From: Strongylocentrotus purpuratus
Taxonomy: Eukaryota > Echinodermata > Echinoidea > Camarodonta > Strongylocentrotidae
DNA: 64,000 bases
Direction of reading: 5' to 3'
NCBI RefSeq assembly: GCF_000002235.5
Contig: NW_022145601.1
Coordinates: 4,709,563-4,773,562, forward strand
The first letter of the stretch is position 1. Every line of letters begins with the position of its first letter. The notes beneath the pieces are model-generated. The model searched no databases. It saw nothing but the letters and a program-made list of their open reading frames with translations, and was not told where the DNA came from. A program made the position numbers and the translations under genes. This document shows, piece after piece, positions 1-9,990 of this stretch.

Positions 1-540
1 CCTGTGTGAATTTGAGTCGAACAACCCGGACCAACACGGTGTCAATACAGATCCCCGGACAATCCCGGATCAGCTATGAACTGTCCCGGGACCAATCACG
101 GACCGACCTATGTTCAATCCCTGTTCGCAACGTCGATCGCACCGTGTTAGGTCCGTGTTCACCCGTGGTCATCTGTACTTGGTCCGGCATTAACTGTGTA
201 TGGTGCGGGGTGCTCCGGGGAGTCCAACACGACATGCCGGATCACCCAGGATCGCCCAAGATCAACACGGTGCCACTACAGACCTTCCCGGACTACTCCG
301 TATTGAAAAATCCTCCCGGACGGTCCGGGCTGACCACAGCAATTTTAAACAGTTTAAAATTGCCGGGGTGGTGTTCCGGATCATGACAGACCATCCAAGA
401 CTGTCCCGGATAAGCCCGGACCCAACATGAATCTAACACGGATCTGACCGCGGATCGGCCAAATTTCAGTCCGGTACGCTCCGGGACAGCCCAGGAGGTC
501 AGTGGGACAGGGACTTTACCTTTACAGGCTAGATATGAGC
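1..540. repeat. CCGGA-rich degenerate repeat
   Basis: GC-rich stretch, unlike its AT-rich surroundings, in which CCCGGA, CCGGAC, AACACGG and GGATCA recur irregularly every 10-30 bases. A perfect palindrome with 12-bp arms around a single base (GCAATTTTAAAC-A-GTTTAAAATTGC) sits at 339-363. The frames open here (6-386 and 200-430) show repeat-driven composition and no recognisable domain. It is probably a decayed repetitive element cut by the window edge. Confidence 0.5.
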
Positions 541-827
541 GCGGGTAATTTATTTTATTTATTTATTTATTTCTGATCTTTTGACAGGGTAGCCCATTCA
601 CCAGCAAGTAGTGGTCTTCCATGGGGCCCTGAATGAACATATTTACATCGTTTATAACATTTATACAGAACAGTTACAAAAATAATACTCGTTTGCAAAA
701 TAAACGTATATCATAAACCTAGTAAACAGTAATGTCAATAGGAAAAATATTAATTAAGTCGCAATTATGTGAATAAGTCATGTCAATATTACAGAACATG
801 CACGTAGTGTTTATACGGCTGAGCCAT

Positions 828-2927
828 TCACAAATTACAACTTTGTTTAAACAATCTCTTAAATGAATTGACAGAGGAAGCCGTTCTCAATGAATTATCT
901 AGCTTATTCCATTCAAATATGGAAGAAACAATTGGGCTACACTTATAACAATCAGTGTGAAATCTAGGCACACGTAAACATCCACTGTCTATTTGCCTTG
1001 TATGATGCTCATGTACATCATTAGGATTGATTAAGCCTACCTGAAGGTAAGAAGGTGCTAAGTTATGAACGCATTTATATATCATCATAACACGACTTAA
1101 CTCAAACCGCTTGTCTAGTGTCATCCATTTAAGACTTGTGAACAAATCAGCCGACGGTGTGTCATATGTCTTGTTCAATATTATTCTTGCGGCCCTCTTT
1201 TGAATTTTTTGCAGCTTAGTTGTATGAGAATGAAATCGGTTCGACCATACAACAGAGCAGTAATCTAATCGTGGCAACACTAGACTGTTATAAAGTAACT
1301 TTAAGGATTTTTGAGGCAAAAAACTCTTTGCTCTCTTTATCATGCTAATGTTTTTCTGGGTAAGTTTACTTACGTTTTCGATTTGTTTAGACCATTTCAA
1401 TTCTTCATCTATCAAAAGTCCTAAGCATTTGGTGAATTGAACTCTTTTGATCAAATTGCCGTTTAATGAAATGGTGAAAGATTCAATTTTCTTGAGATTA
1501 GCAGGAGAGCCTATTAACATGACACAAGTTTTTTCAGTGTTAAGAACAAGACGATTTTCCTTAATCCATGCCATGACTCTGTTTAACGCAACAGTTAATT
1601 TTTCTTCCACAACAGTTGCATCATTTGCACTGACGGTAAGTGTCGTATCGTCAGCATACATATCTATGATACCTTCAGGAGTACATTCAGGTAGACTATT
1701 AACATATATTGAAAATAAAAGGGGACCAAGAATTGAACCTTGTGGCACACCTAATTTGATGGTTGATGGATGCGACTTGGCTCCTTTAAATTGGGTCACT
1801 TGTTGTCGATCCCCTAAATATGATTTGAACCAATAAATAGTCCTATTACTACACCCTATACAAGCTAGTTTATGTAGAAGTAGCTTATGGTCAACAGTAT
1901 CAAAAGCCTTACGAAGATCTATGAAGGCAACTCCAGAAATCTCTTTGTTATCAATATTCAACGACCATTGATTTACAAGTTTTGCAAGTGCAGTAGCTGT
2001 TGAATGTTTAGGTCTAAAACCAGACTGATTAGGGTGTAATAATTGATTCACGTCCAAGAATTCACTGAGTTGTTGGTGGACGGCCCTTTCTATAATTTTA
2101 CTCACGATAGGTAATATTGAAATGGGGCGGTAATTATTCAAAGAAGAAATATCTCCAGATTTGAATATTGGTACTACCCGAGCCTTTTTCCATTCACGTG
2201 GAACAACTCCTGTAGACAGGGATTTGTTAATGATATCACAAAGAGACTCTGAGATAACATTCTTCGTCATCTTTAAAAGTTTACAGCTGATGTGATCTTC
2301 ACCAGTTGCTTTATCTATACTCAGATTATCAATCTGTTTCAATACAAAATCCTTAGTAATCAAATTTAAATTAAATTGCGAATGAGTTGGACCAATATTA
2401 TTGTCCTCGTCTACTCTCAGTTGAGACTTATTCCTTCGCAGGTCCTTTGTAATCTTAGTAGCATTAGAAATGAAAAAGTCATTAAAAGCTTCAGCAATAT
2501 TTGCATTGTCTGACACATTAGCACCATCAACATTTATGCTATTGGGAGATATAGGTAATGACTTAGGCACAAGGTTTCTCAAACATCTCCACATTTGCTT
2601 ACTATTGTTATGATTTTGCGAGATCTGGTCTGCATTATATTCTCTTTTTCTTTTCCTCATGAGATGAATAACTGTATTCTTTAGATATTTGTAGGTGTCC
2701 CAAAGATCATCACTTTTGTTAGCTTTAACAGCTTTGAGAACTTTATCACGTTCCGTCATAAGCTTAACAATCTCGTCAGATATCCATGGACATGCCTTTT
2801 TTCTTATCCGCTTTTTACATACTGGTATGTGCTTGTTGATTATATTATTGAATAGAGTCAACCACATATCCCACGCAACATCAACATTATCTATATCTTT
2901 TATGACCTGCCAAGGAGTACTTCTCAA
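828..2927 (-). CDS. LINE ORF2 C-terminal part: reverse transcriptase
   Basis: About 699 residues of uninterrupted RT frame running to the natural stop. Visible motifs: WKKARVVPIFKSGD and NYRPISILPIVSK (fingers), FRPKHST, FIDLRKAFDTVDH (motif A Asp), GVPQGSILGPLLFSIYVNSL (motif B), MYADDTTL (motif C YADD) and the C-terminal LYNSLVLPRLDYCSVVW and LQKIQKRAARIIL blocks typical of the CR1/L2/Jockey group. It makes cDNA from element RNA at the nicked target. No ATG of its own is required; the first codons continue the endonuclease frame across a frameshift at about 2927. Both YADD aspartates and motif A are intact, so this copy looks young. Confidence 0.9.
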   Translation of the reverse strand: MRSTPWQVIKDIDNVDVAWDMWLTLFNNIINKHIPVCKKRIRKKACPWISDEIVKLMTERDKVLKAVKANKSDDLWDTYKYLKNTVIHLMRKRKREYNADQISQNHNNSKQMWRCLRNLVPKSLPISPNSINVDGANVSDNANIAEAFNDFFISNATKITKDLRRNKSQLRVDEDNNIGPTHSQFNLNLITKDFVLKQIDNLSIDKATGEDHISCKLLKMTKNVISESLCDIINKSLSTGVVPREWKKARVVPIFKSGDISSLNNYRPISILPIVSKIIERAVHQQLSEFLDVNQLLHPNQSGFRPKHSTATALAKLVNQWSLNIDNKEISGVAFIDLRKAFDTVDHKLLLHKLACIGCSNRTIYWFKSYLGDRQQVTQFKGAKSHPSTIKLGVPQGSILGPLLFSIYVNSLPECTPEGIIDMYADDTTLTVSANDATVVEEKLTVALNRVMAWIKENRLVLNTEKTCVMLIGSPANLKKIESFTISLNGNLIKRVQFTKCLGLLIDEELKWSKQIENVSKLTQKNISMIKRAKSFLPQKSLKLLYNSLVLPRLDYCSVVWSNRFHSHTTKLQKIQKRAARIILNKTYDTPSADLFTSLKWMTLDKRFELSRVMMIYKCVHNLAPSYLQVGLINPNDVHEHHTRQIDSGCLRVPRFHTDCYKCSPIVSSIFEWNKLDNSLRTASSVNSFKRLFKQSCNL

Positions 2928-3817
2928 TTCACTGTAAAATTTCTCCTCGTCAAGATTTTAAACGAGCGAAATTCTGCGTATTCAGATTTGTTATGGATCT
3001 TTGCACTAAAATCGCGAACCGTATACACCAAATAATGATCACTTATGCTAGTTTCAAATATTCCCCATTCATTGTAAAGTTCCTTGTCTGATACAAATAT
3101 CAAATCAATTAAAGTAGAAGAGGTATTTGTAACTCTTGTGGCAGTATCAATTAGCTGACTTAGCCCGTACATATTTGTATAAAAAATTAACTTTTCAGCA
3201 TTCAGATCAAGTTGGTGTGGCATACAATCACAATTGAAATCACCTAAAATAATACAGCTCATATCTTGCGAGAGAGCAGCGTCCATATTTCCGTCTAATT
3301 CTTCAAAGAAATCAACGTGAGAATTTGGAGGTCTGTAAAACTCTCCAACCAGGATGGGAGACTTATTTGGATAATGCAATTCAAACCAAAGGCATTCTAA
3401 AGTAGATGAAATCAAATCATCCCTTCTTTTATAATTGAACCTCTTGGATATATATACAGCCACACCACCACCATGTCTCGTACGGTCTCTACGTAATAAA
3501 ATATAATCATCTATATACAATTCAGAATCATCAATCATGGAGTCGCAAAATGTTTCATTTAAACCAATAACATCAAATGATGCATTTCTCAGAAGTAATC
3601 TAAGTTCGTCAATCTTAGCAACTAAGCTATGAATATTCAAATGGGCAAATTTTAAGCCCCTGTTTCTAAACGGAGGAACTGAACCACCTTCCAACTGTTT
3701 AATGTTACTCTTATTCAGTTCATGAGATTGATCCTGAAGATTATGATGTAGTATGCCAGTACCAGAGACAGAGTTTAACAGCATGTTGCCATGACGAGAC
3801 GTAGATGCTCGTGCCAC
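2924..3817 (-). CDS. LINE ORF2 N-terminal part: apurinic-like endonuclease
   Basis: 297-residue frame with the exonuclease-endonuclease-phosphatase fold pattern of non-LTR elements: FAHLNIHSL (metal-site Asn), VIGLNETF (catalytic Glu), GEFYRPP, ILGDFNCD (Asp-x-Asn), LIDLIFVS and the terminal SDHYLVY (Ser-Asp-His). All catalytic positions seem present. It would nick target DNA to prime reverse transcription. The frame as given begins at GTG; the first ATG is 11 codons in. It stops at RRNFTVN*, and the RT frame resumes over the same bases one position earlier (NELRSTPW), showing a -1-type frameshift at about 2924-2930. This frame plus 828-2927 was most likely one ORF2. Confidence 0.85.
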   Translation of the reverse strand: MARASTSRHGNMLLNSVSGTGILHHNLQDQSHELNKSNIKQLEGGSVPPFRNRGLKFAHLNIHSLVAKIDELRLLLRNASFDVIGLNETFCDSMIDDSELYIDDYILLRRDRTRHGGGVAVYISKRFNYKRRDDLISSTLECLWFELHYPNKSPILVGEFYRPPNSHVDFFEELDGNMDAALSQDMSCIILGDFNCDCMPHQLDLNAEKLIFYTNMYGLSQLIDTATRVTNTSSTLIDLIFVSDKELYNEWGIFETSISDHYLVYTVRDFSAKIHNKSEYAEFRSFKILTRRNFTVN

Positions 3818-4518
3818 CCCTGTTGAGCTTTTGTCAGTGGAAACATTGGAAGAGCAGGTGCAGACTTTAGCCTCCCTCTCGGAGCAATCATCTCGAAATC
3901 CTGCGTTGAAGATCCAACAACTTCAGCGTAGGACATTTGCTGAGTAGGTGTAGGTGGCCCTTGAGGTCGCTCAATAAAGTGGCGTAGATTCGAGGCAAGA
4001 ACAGCTTGTCCTGCCTTATTGATGTGGACCCCATCTCTGCCAAGGTGCCTGTCACCTATGTTTTCGTTGTCAACGAAACCCCATCTCCTTTCACGGGCAG
4101 CTCTTCTCAATCGCCCATTAACCCCGTCGACACTGCGCCTCTGGTGAACCGATTCCCATCTGCGGTGTATAACACCAGATAAGCATACATCACAGCCTTT
4201 TGCTGCAATCACGTCTGCTAATGCTATGATGTCATCGGCGGTGGATGTACTACCATTACCTTTCGACAAGTCATTTGACCCGACATGTAGAATGACGTCT
4301 CCTTTCGCCTTTACACCCTCAGTAGCCTTCTTAGAGGAGATATCAGCCACCGTTGCCCCTGGGTTCGGATGGCAGACTACTCGATGTTTTCGGCTCAGGA
4401 GTCGGCCCTCGATGTGCTTGATCATCGAGTCGCCTTCGATGACAACATCAGGTAGCTCAGACAAGCGGCGTTGGCGATGCCCTTGTCGGAACTCATTGGT
4501 TTGGTCGCTCGTCGACAT
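3775..4518 (-). CDS. LINE ORF1: SGNH/GDSL-type hydrolase protein
   Basis: 247 residues starting at a true ATG (4518). The SGNH blocks are in order: IEGDSM (block I serine, about residue 31), PGATVAD, HVGSNDL (block III GxND) and RDGVHIN (block V Asp-x-x-His). These include the Ser, Gly, Asn and His expected in an active SGNH esterase. The N-terminus is short and polar, without the RRM/zinc-knuckle arrangement of L1 ORF1. CR1-type LINEs with esterase-bearing ORF1 proteins are known; the role of the domain in retrotransposition is unclear. The 3' end overlaps the endonuclease frame by 43 nt in a different phase, so either ORF2 starts inside ORF1 or a frameshift has split an original single frame. 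Confidence 0.8.
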   Translation of the reverse strand: MSTSDQTNEFRQGHRQRRLSELPDVVIEGDSMIKHIEGRLLSRKHRVVCHPNPGATVADISSKKATEGVKAKGDVILHVGSNDLSKGNGSTSTADDIIALADVIAAKGCDVCLSGVIHRRWESVHQRRSVDGVNGRLRRAARERRWGFVDNENIGDRHLGRDGVHINKAGQAVLASNLRHFIERPQGPPTPTQQMSYAEVVGSSTQDFEMIAPRGRLKSAPALPMFPLTKAQQGWHEHLRLVMATCC

Positions 4519-4684
4519 CGAAGTCGAAGGTAATGACGCATACGAAATGACGCCTCGTGTTCAACAGCCATTTGAGTTCAATAAGTTAACGATTAACTTT
4601 CAAATTTTGGCTGCGAAAACACTCAACGAAACATTTTATTTCATCGCGAGAACGGCATTGAAATAACAAATAATTACAGGATAT

Positions 4685-4819
4685 AGGGCACCGTTTCACA
4701 AAACCGTCATTGTTCAGTTTCACCGACATCCCATTGAAAAGTGTGCTAATTACAATGCGTCCGCTTCAATGGGATGTCAGCGAACTTGTACTTGTGATGG
4801 TTTCGTGAAACGCTGCCCT
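4685..4819. mobile_element. Palindromic MITE-like element (135 bp)
   Basis: The left end AGGGCACCGTTTCACAAAAC is the reverse complement of the right end at about 4800-4819 with few mismatches. The inner parts (ACATCCCATTGAA and TTCAATGGGATGT) also pair, so almost the whole unit folds into one hairpin. It lies a few bases from the point where the cathepsin-like exon stops making sense (4826). Confidence 0.75.
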
Positions 4820-4825
4820 GATCAA

Positions 4826-5023
4826 CTAACCAGCTACATTCATCGGCAGAGCTAAATTCATCTGGCCTTGGTTCCTGACAGGATTGACCTTGCCCTCCTT
4901 TCTCCAATCCCATGATGACGGTAAAGTCGATGACGATGATGATGTCCCTGACGACTTGCGCTTTCTTTCTGCATTGAGTAGGTTCGCTTGCACGTCAAAC
5001 TTGTTTTGAACTGTACTCATATC
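4826..5023 (-). pseudogene. Cathepsin L-like protease, second exon, broken before active site
   Basis: The acceptor CGCTACAG|GAT at 5023 is phase 0 and matches the preceding exon. It encodes the end of the prodomain, a Ser-rich linker (SSGTSSSSSTLPSS), then the mature start WDWRKEGKVNPVRNQGQ. In C1A proteases this is followed at once by CGSCWAF with the catalytic Cys; here the frame reads MNLALPMNVAG and stops at 4826. No good splice donor was seen that would rescue it. Immediately below are a palindromic MITE (4685-4819) and a LINE. The gene is therefore probably truncated by mobile-element activity, unless the remaining exons lie left of the window and an unusual donor is used. Confidence 0.6.
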
Positions 5024-5614
5024 CTGTAGCGATTGTAAATTTAAGAATAAGAATCTTCGGTAAAGAAAACTGTATGCAAACTTTAAGTTAGTAGTCAATA
5101 TTGGCATGATTAAGTCAGAGAACAATGATTTTATTTGGTATTATATGCGTCATCCCAATGTCCCATAACACATTATTCAGGCGCATGCTCTAAATATAGT
5201 TAAACCGAGAAACATAACATATTGGGGAATCATTCAACAACAATTTTTTTTTTTTTAAATTCTACGTTAATTAAGGATACCTCGTAGACAAATCGAGCTT
5301 GATATTGGTTGACATTTATGAGTTAAATGTCGATAAAAAGCGTCACATAGGCCTATTTTATAACTCGTGCTTTCTACAAAATTAAGCATTTCCTCTTTTT
5401 GGTTGCCACGCTTAATATTTTGCACCATTACTTTAAACGTTTGGAGAACACCCCATGCGATCACGTAACTCTTTAAAAATCAGTCAGTGAAACAAACTAG
5501 TCAAGTTTTAGAATGTCATAAATAAACATTACCAAAAGTAATATGTAACGGTGTTCCCATCAGGAACATGTCCACTTCTATTGTTAATGGATTCATTACT
5601 ATAGCATATCTTAC

Positions 5615-5863
5615 CTGATCCGCTAAGTCGTTCATCGCCATCTTAAACGATCGTCTTCCCTCATCGTAAGCTCTGTTGTTCTCGTCGACGAGTCGGTTGT
5701 TCTTGACCCACGTCTTCCATCGGACGAGCTCCTCCTCCTTCGTTGAGTACCGTCTACCGTGCTGTGTCTTCCAGCTCGTCCACGCTGTCGACTCTGACGG
5801 GCGACCGTATGACTCATGGAGCACAACCACCAGCACAGCGATGATCACTAGACTTCTCGCCAT
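5615..5863 (-). CDS. Cathepsin L-like protease, first coding exon (prodomain)
   Basis: 83 codons from ATG at 5863 to a clean donor (CAG|GTAAGA at 5615/5614), phase 0. Residues 1-20 form a signal peptide (MARSLVIIAVLVVVLHESYG). The rest is an inhibitor I29 prodomain: WTSWKTQHGRRY and an ERFNIN-type pattern as E-x3-R-x3-W-x2-N-x3-V-x3-N, the ERW(N)xN form of the cathepsin L group, then MAMNDLADQ. In this family the propeptide keeps the secreted or lysosomal papain-type protease inactive until cleavage. The next exon (5023) starts in phase 0, so the two join in frame. A TATATA run lies only about 15 nt above the ATG, so a promoter there is doubtful. Confidence 0.75.
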
Positions 5864-5879
5864 GTTGAGTATATATCGC

Positions 5880-8800
5880 GTTTATGTTGACAATGCAATG
5901 ATTGAACAATGCGCTTTATCATATACTCTAGCTTATTCAAATACTAAAATATCTACAATGGGTTTCCGTCAATCTGTTTTCTACGAATCCGTGACGAAAA
6001 CACCCAAGAATACCTCACACTACACGGTGACAGCGTTTTTCTCTGTCAAATCCAGTTATCACCATGTCCACAGCACTTCAAAGTTAACACCAAGTAAAAC
6101 CAACACCAAAACTTCGGTACCCAGTAGTCTGCAGATACCCCAGGTTATAAACTATATGATATCACATGCATATCATAACTTACAAAGTTCATGTTTATTG
6201 ATATTATACCTGTATTTTAAACGTGACAGACTAGTCTTCTGTATAGGGCTTTTTGTTGCAGTCAAAATTATACTGCATTGATTGACATGAATAAGGAATT
6301 TTAATAATGGTCTTTATCAAGACTTCAATGAAGCTACTCGCTATGTACATTATATTCGTGCCATTTATTTGTACATACTTTTAACTTTGAAAAGAACATT
6401 ATTTTGTTCTCTCGTTCTGGATAAAAACTTTGCAAATGTTAAACCCCACTTTTATTGAATTGGTGCGCTTTGTTGGAACAACTCGTGGTTCGTCACGAGG
6501 TTTTGTTTATTAGGGCATGCTTATAAAAAAAAATGTCTCGTGATGCACATGATTTGTTTTCCCTTCCCTCCAACAAACATTTTTTTTTAATTCTGGGTCT
6601 GAGTAAACAAGAAAAGCTACAAAAGCTACCGGCGTGCGCCTTTTACACTTCAGGAGGTCACAGTTCAAAGTCTATATATCGAGCAATAGTACATGTATGC
6701 CAACACTGAATTGATGCATCTATTAACAAATTGGACGATAGGGGCGGGGTCTACTTCTTTCTTTGCGTTGAAAAACAAGGTTCGGTACACAGATCATTAG
6801 AATAAGGAGAAGCACAAACGTACCAGGTGTAGACATAGCTAAATGATTGATAAAATAATTGATAAATTTAATTAAAAATTAATAATTGTATGAATAACAT
6901 ATTATTTTGCGAAAGAAAATGAGTTAATGGTCCTTGCAATACAAAACAATAGGGATTGGCTCGCCTCTAATCTGAAATAAAACTTGTGTTTCCTGTTTTA
7001 GAGATAGAAATTGGAAAGTATTGAACATATGAATTGGAAGCGAAAATGAATAATACAAATGATTTTATTTTAATTAAAATGAAAGCAGAAATGAGCAATG
7101 AATGGATATGCAAAATGTCTTTATTGCATGAAACTGTACTACGATGCATTTACACTGTACTTCGATAGGTGGGGTGGATTGTTTTGTTATTTTTCTATAT
7201 TTGTGGGTGTGTATGGGTGTGTGTGTGTTTGAAATGTATAGATGTAGGAAAAGTGGGATAGCGGAAGATAAAATACAGAATAAAAAGTGAGGTATAGACA
7301 CAGAAATAGATAGTTATTGAGTTATTTCTGAAAGTGAATAAAATACAGGAAGAAACTATTTTTTATTTGTATGTACCCGGTTAAACTCATAAGCAAACAA
7401 TTTACATAACACAAATGAATAATATTGCTGTGACAAAGATTTATTCACAATACGACAGCAAAAGGCAAAACATAACCCTAACGAAAATATCCATCGATGT
7501 ACACAGCTTCGAAATAGCATTAAAATCAATTGAAAGATATTTGCAGCCGCACGATAAGCTCCGCAACATCCTTTCTCTTAAGATTAGATTTTCACCATCA
7601 TCTTACTATCTTCATCCTTCAATAACAATCGTTTAATGTGATTTTTAAAAACTATGATTATAATAATAAAGCAATTCAATAAAAATCTATCTGTACACTG
7701 AATACATAATATAATTCAACTGAAACCTTCGTAGTTTTCTTTATTAAACCTGAATACTAACTCTACAATGCACGTATGATTGTTTTTTCTTCTAGCTTTT
7801 CTTTTTTTCTATAAACATTGCACGTAATTTTCTCAAGAGGCACTTGAACTTGATCAGCAACATATTGAATCTATACATTAAAAAGGCAAAACTTAATTCA
7901 TCCCTTTTATCATGAAAAACATGCCGGTATCTCTCGAACAAGTCATACTACAAGACATTGCACACAAATTATTTCACACATAAACAAAAGGCATTTTCTA
8001 TTCCGTTTGGTAATAACTAGCGTATAAAGCGCTTAAGGTGCTATACAGTTCCTCTCTGAAATAAATCTTTCTAACAAACATTTTCGTTACTACAAATCTT
8101 AGCATCAACACCGTATAAAACAGGACTTTGAGCAGCCACTTAAGCGATAAATTATTCCATCACTCATAAACGGCTTTGCATTTAAGTGTAGAAATAGTAA
8201 CAGCACTGTGCATCAGCGACAGTTTTTATGCGTATTGACTGCGTGAAAGAATAATATTAAAAATACCCTGTTGACTGGTTAGCAGGCGAAAGATAAAACG
8301 CTACAATATAATCTGTCATAAATGAATTAAAATCGTTCCTTAGCAGCATAATTATTGTTTTCATTATAATTATCATATGAAATGTAACTGAACCAACACC
8401 CAAATGTAGATGATCTAAATCACTCGGTACTAAAAAGAGATGACTCATAATTACAATCTTCACAATTTTAATCAGTTATTTAGAGGAATACAAATGAATT
8501 CAATCAAGAAACAAGGGGAATGATATGTCTAATTAAAAAAATAAACTCGAAAGCTTACATACAAAGGGTGAAGAAAAATATAATTTAAACAGTAGTGATT
8601 CAAAAATAGATAATGATGATGATTGGGACGATGATGATGATGAAGACGATGATGAAAACGCCCACCATGCCAACGATGATGACGACGATAGCGATGATGG
8701 AGAAGAAGATAATGAATACAACCAATGACAATAATAATGATTAGCAATATTAATCCTAACAGTATCAAAACTGTTGAATACCATTATCATCATTATAATA

Positions 8801-9490
8801 ATCATCATCATCATCACTCATAATTTACCATTCTCATCATCATTATCATATTATACAGATTATCATTTACCCCATACAAAAATTATATAATAACTCACTT
8901 TACAAATCCATGCACAATAAAAGATTACAACTGTCGCTGTTACTACCAACATAATTTCGTGTACTTTAAATTTCTCATCATAAAAAGCCGGTATGACATT
9001 TCAACTTTTACCACTGACGTATTTTATTGCATCCAATTCCCGATATATTTCTGACACAAGCTATCATGAACTGCCACATGCAGCATTAGATATTTTAAAA
9101 ATAACATCCCTTGTACCAAAAATGTCCTTTAAAAGTGGAAATGGCCTGCAACTTTCTGCAATCAAACGCAAATATTGTAATAGCCAATCAGCATTTAGAT
9201 TTTCACGTTTACAATTTTGAAAGGTAGGCTCTGATTGGTCAAATACAGAGAAAGTTAAGGGGATAACATGGCAAATATATTTTTAATGAAACACAAATAA
9301 ACTCGTAGTATATATCTTGTGCAAGCTAAAATGTAGATCTTGTGCTAGACGTTTGGAACTTTTTTTGTCATTTAATCTATCGACTGTCGATCCGTATTCA
9401 ATATCAAGTAATAATTGATATTTCACTTCAACTTTATTTTCATTACACGTTTTGTAGGATTTCAAACAACAGACTGTAAAGGAACTCAAT
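5880..9490. other. Intergenic, no gene recognised
   Basis: AT-rich sequence with only short chance frames. A GAT/GAC-rich simple repeat occupies about 8608-8712 and an ATC-rich counterpart about 8783-8850. Its antisense frames (for example 8529-8817) are poly-Ser/poly-His artefacts. A TGTG run lies at 7203-7229. No conserved domain or splice-bounded exon was seen. Confidence 0.5.
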
Positions 9491-9499
9491 CAACGCTGA

Positions 9500-9710
9500 C
9501 TACACTCTTTTACGGTTAAAGCCGCCATTTTAATTTACGGGTAAACATTACGTCATCAATGTTTTCAGATGCGCATGTATTGCTTCGTCACTGCCTGCGC
9601 TGTGCGCTCACATCATATTTACATGGGCGCCATCTTAAATTACGAGTAAATAACTTTGGCGCCCCTGGCTGCGCATGCGCACTCTTGTAACCGTGAAAGG
9701 GTGTATAGCC
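9500..9710. mobile_element. MITE-like inverted-repeat element
   Basis: The left end CTACACTCTTTTACGGTTA pairs with the right end AACCGTGAAAGGGTGTATAG in inverted orientation with a few mismatches, giving a unit of about 210 bp with a GC-richer interior. It has no coding capacity. It lies about 280 bp beyond the stop codon of the SPRY gene. Confidence 0.5.
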
Positions 9711-9990
9711 CATTGATAAAATAATATTCACATTAACAAAATCAATTATACAGTTGACAATTCATTGATACAGGTCGATATTAAAAATTCTTGTTGGTCC
9801 ATAAGCGCGGAATGAACTTTTGTTTATCAATTAGAATTAACATAAAGAACATGCTTTGAGAGGTTTTCTTAATGTTTAGTTCTCGTATTGTATCTATAAT
9901 TTCTAAAAACTACTATTGTTTCTTCAAGCAGAACAATTCAATGTATATTTGTATCTGTTTAGGGGGAAGTGATCGCGGCCATGTCCATCA

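Larger units (their letters stand above)
548..4600 (-). mobile_element. CR1/L2-like LINE, near complete
   Basis: Non-LTR retrotransposon on the minus strand. In order it has an ORF1 with an SGNH/GDSL hydrolase domain, then an apurinic-type endonuclease and a reverse transcriptase. The 3' end falls at about 548-575 in a TTTA-repeat on the plus strand, matching the simple 3' tails of this clade. The 5' boundary is not sharply visible; ORF1 starts at 4518 and a palindromic MITE lies at 4685-4819. An esterase ORF1 is known from CR1-clade elements, so the clade call is from domain order plus RT style. A small frameshift separates endonuclease from RT, so this copy probably cannot make an intact ORF2 polyprotein. 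Confidence 0.85.

Noticed and set aside
5676..6281. 201-codon plus-strand frame
   Set aside because: Antisense to the cathepsin-like first exon, then intergenic; no domain or codon pattern of its own.
8529..8817. Minus-strand frames rich in Ser or His/Arg
   Set aside because: Antisense of GAT/GAC simple repeats.
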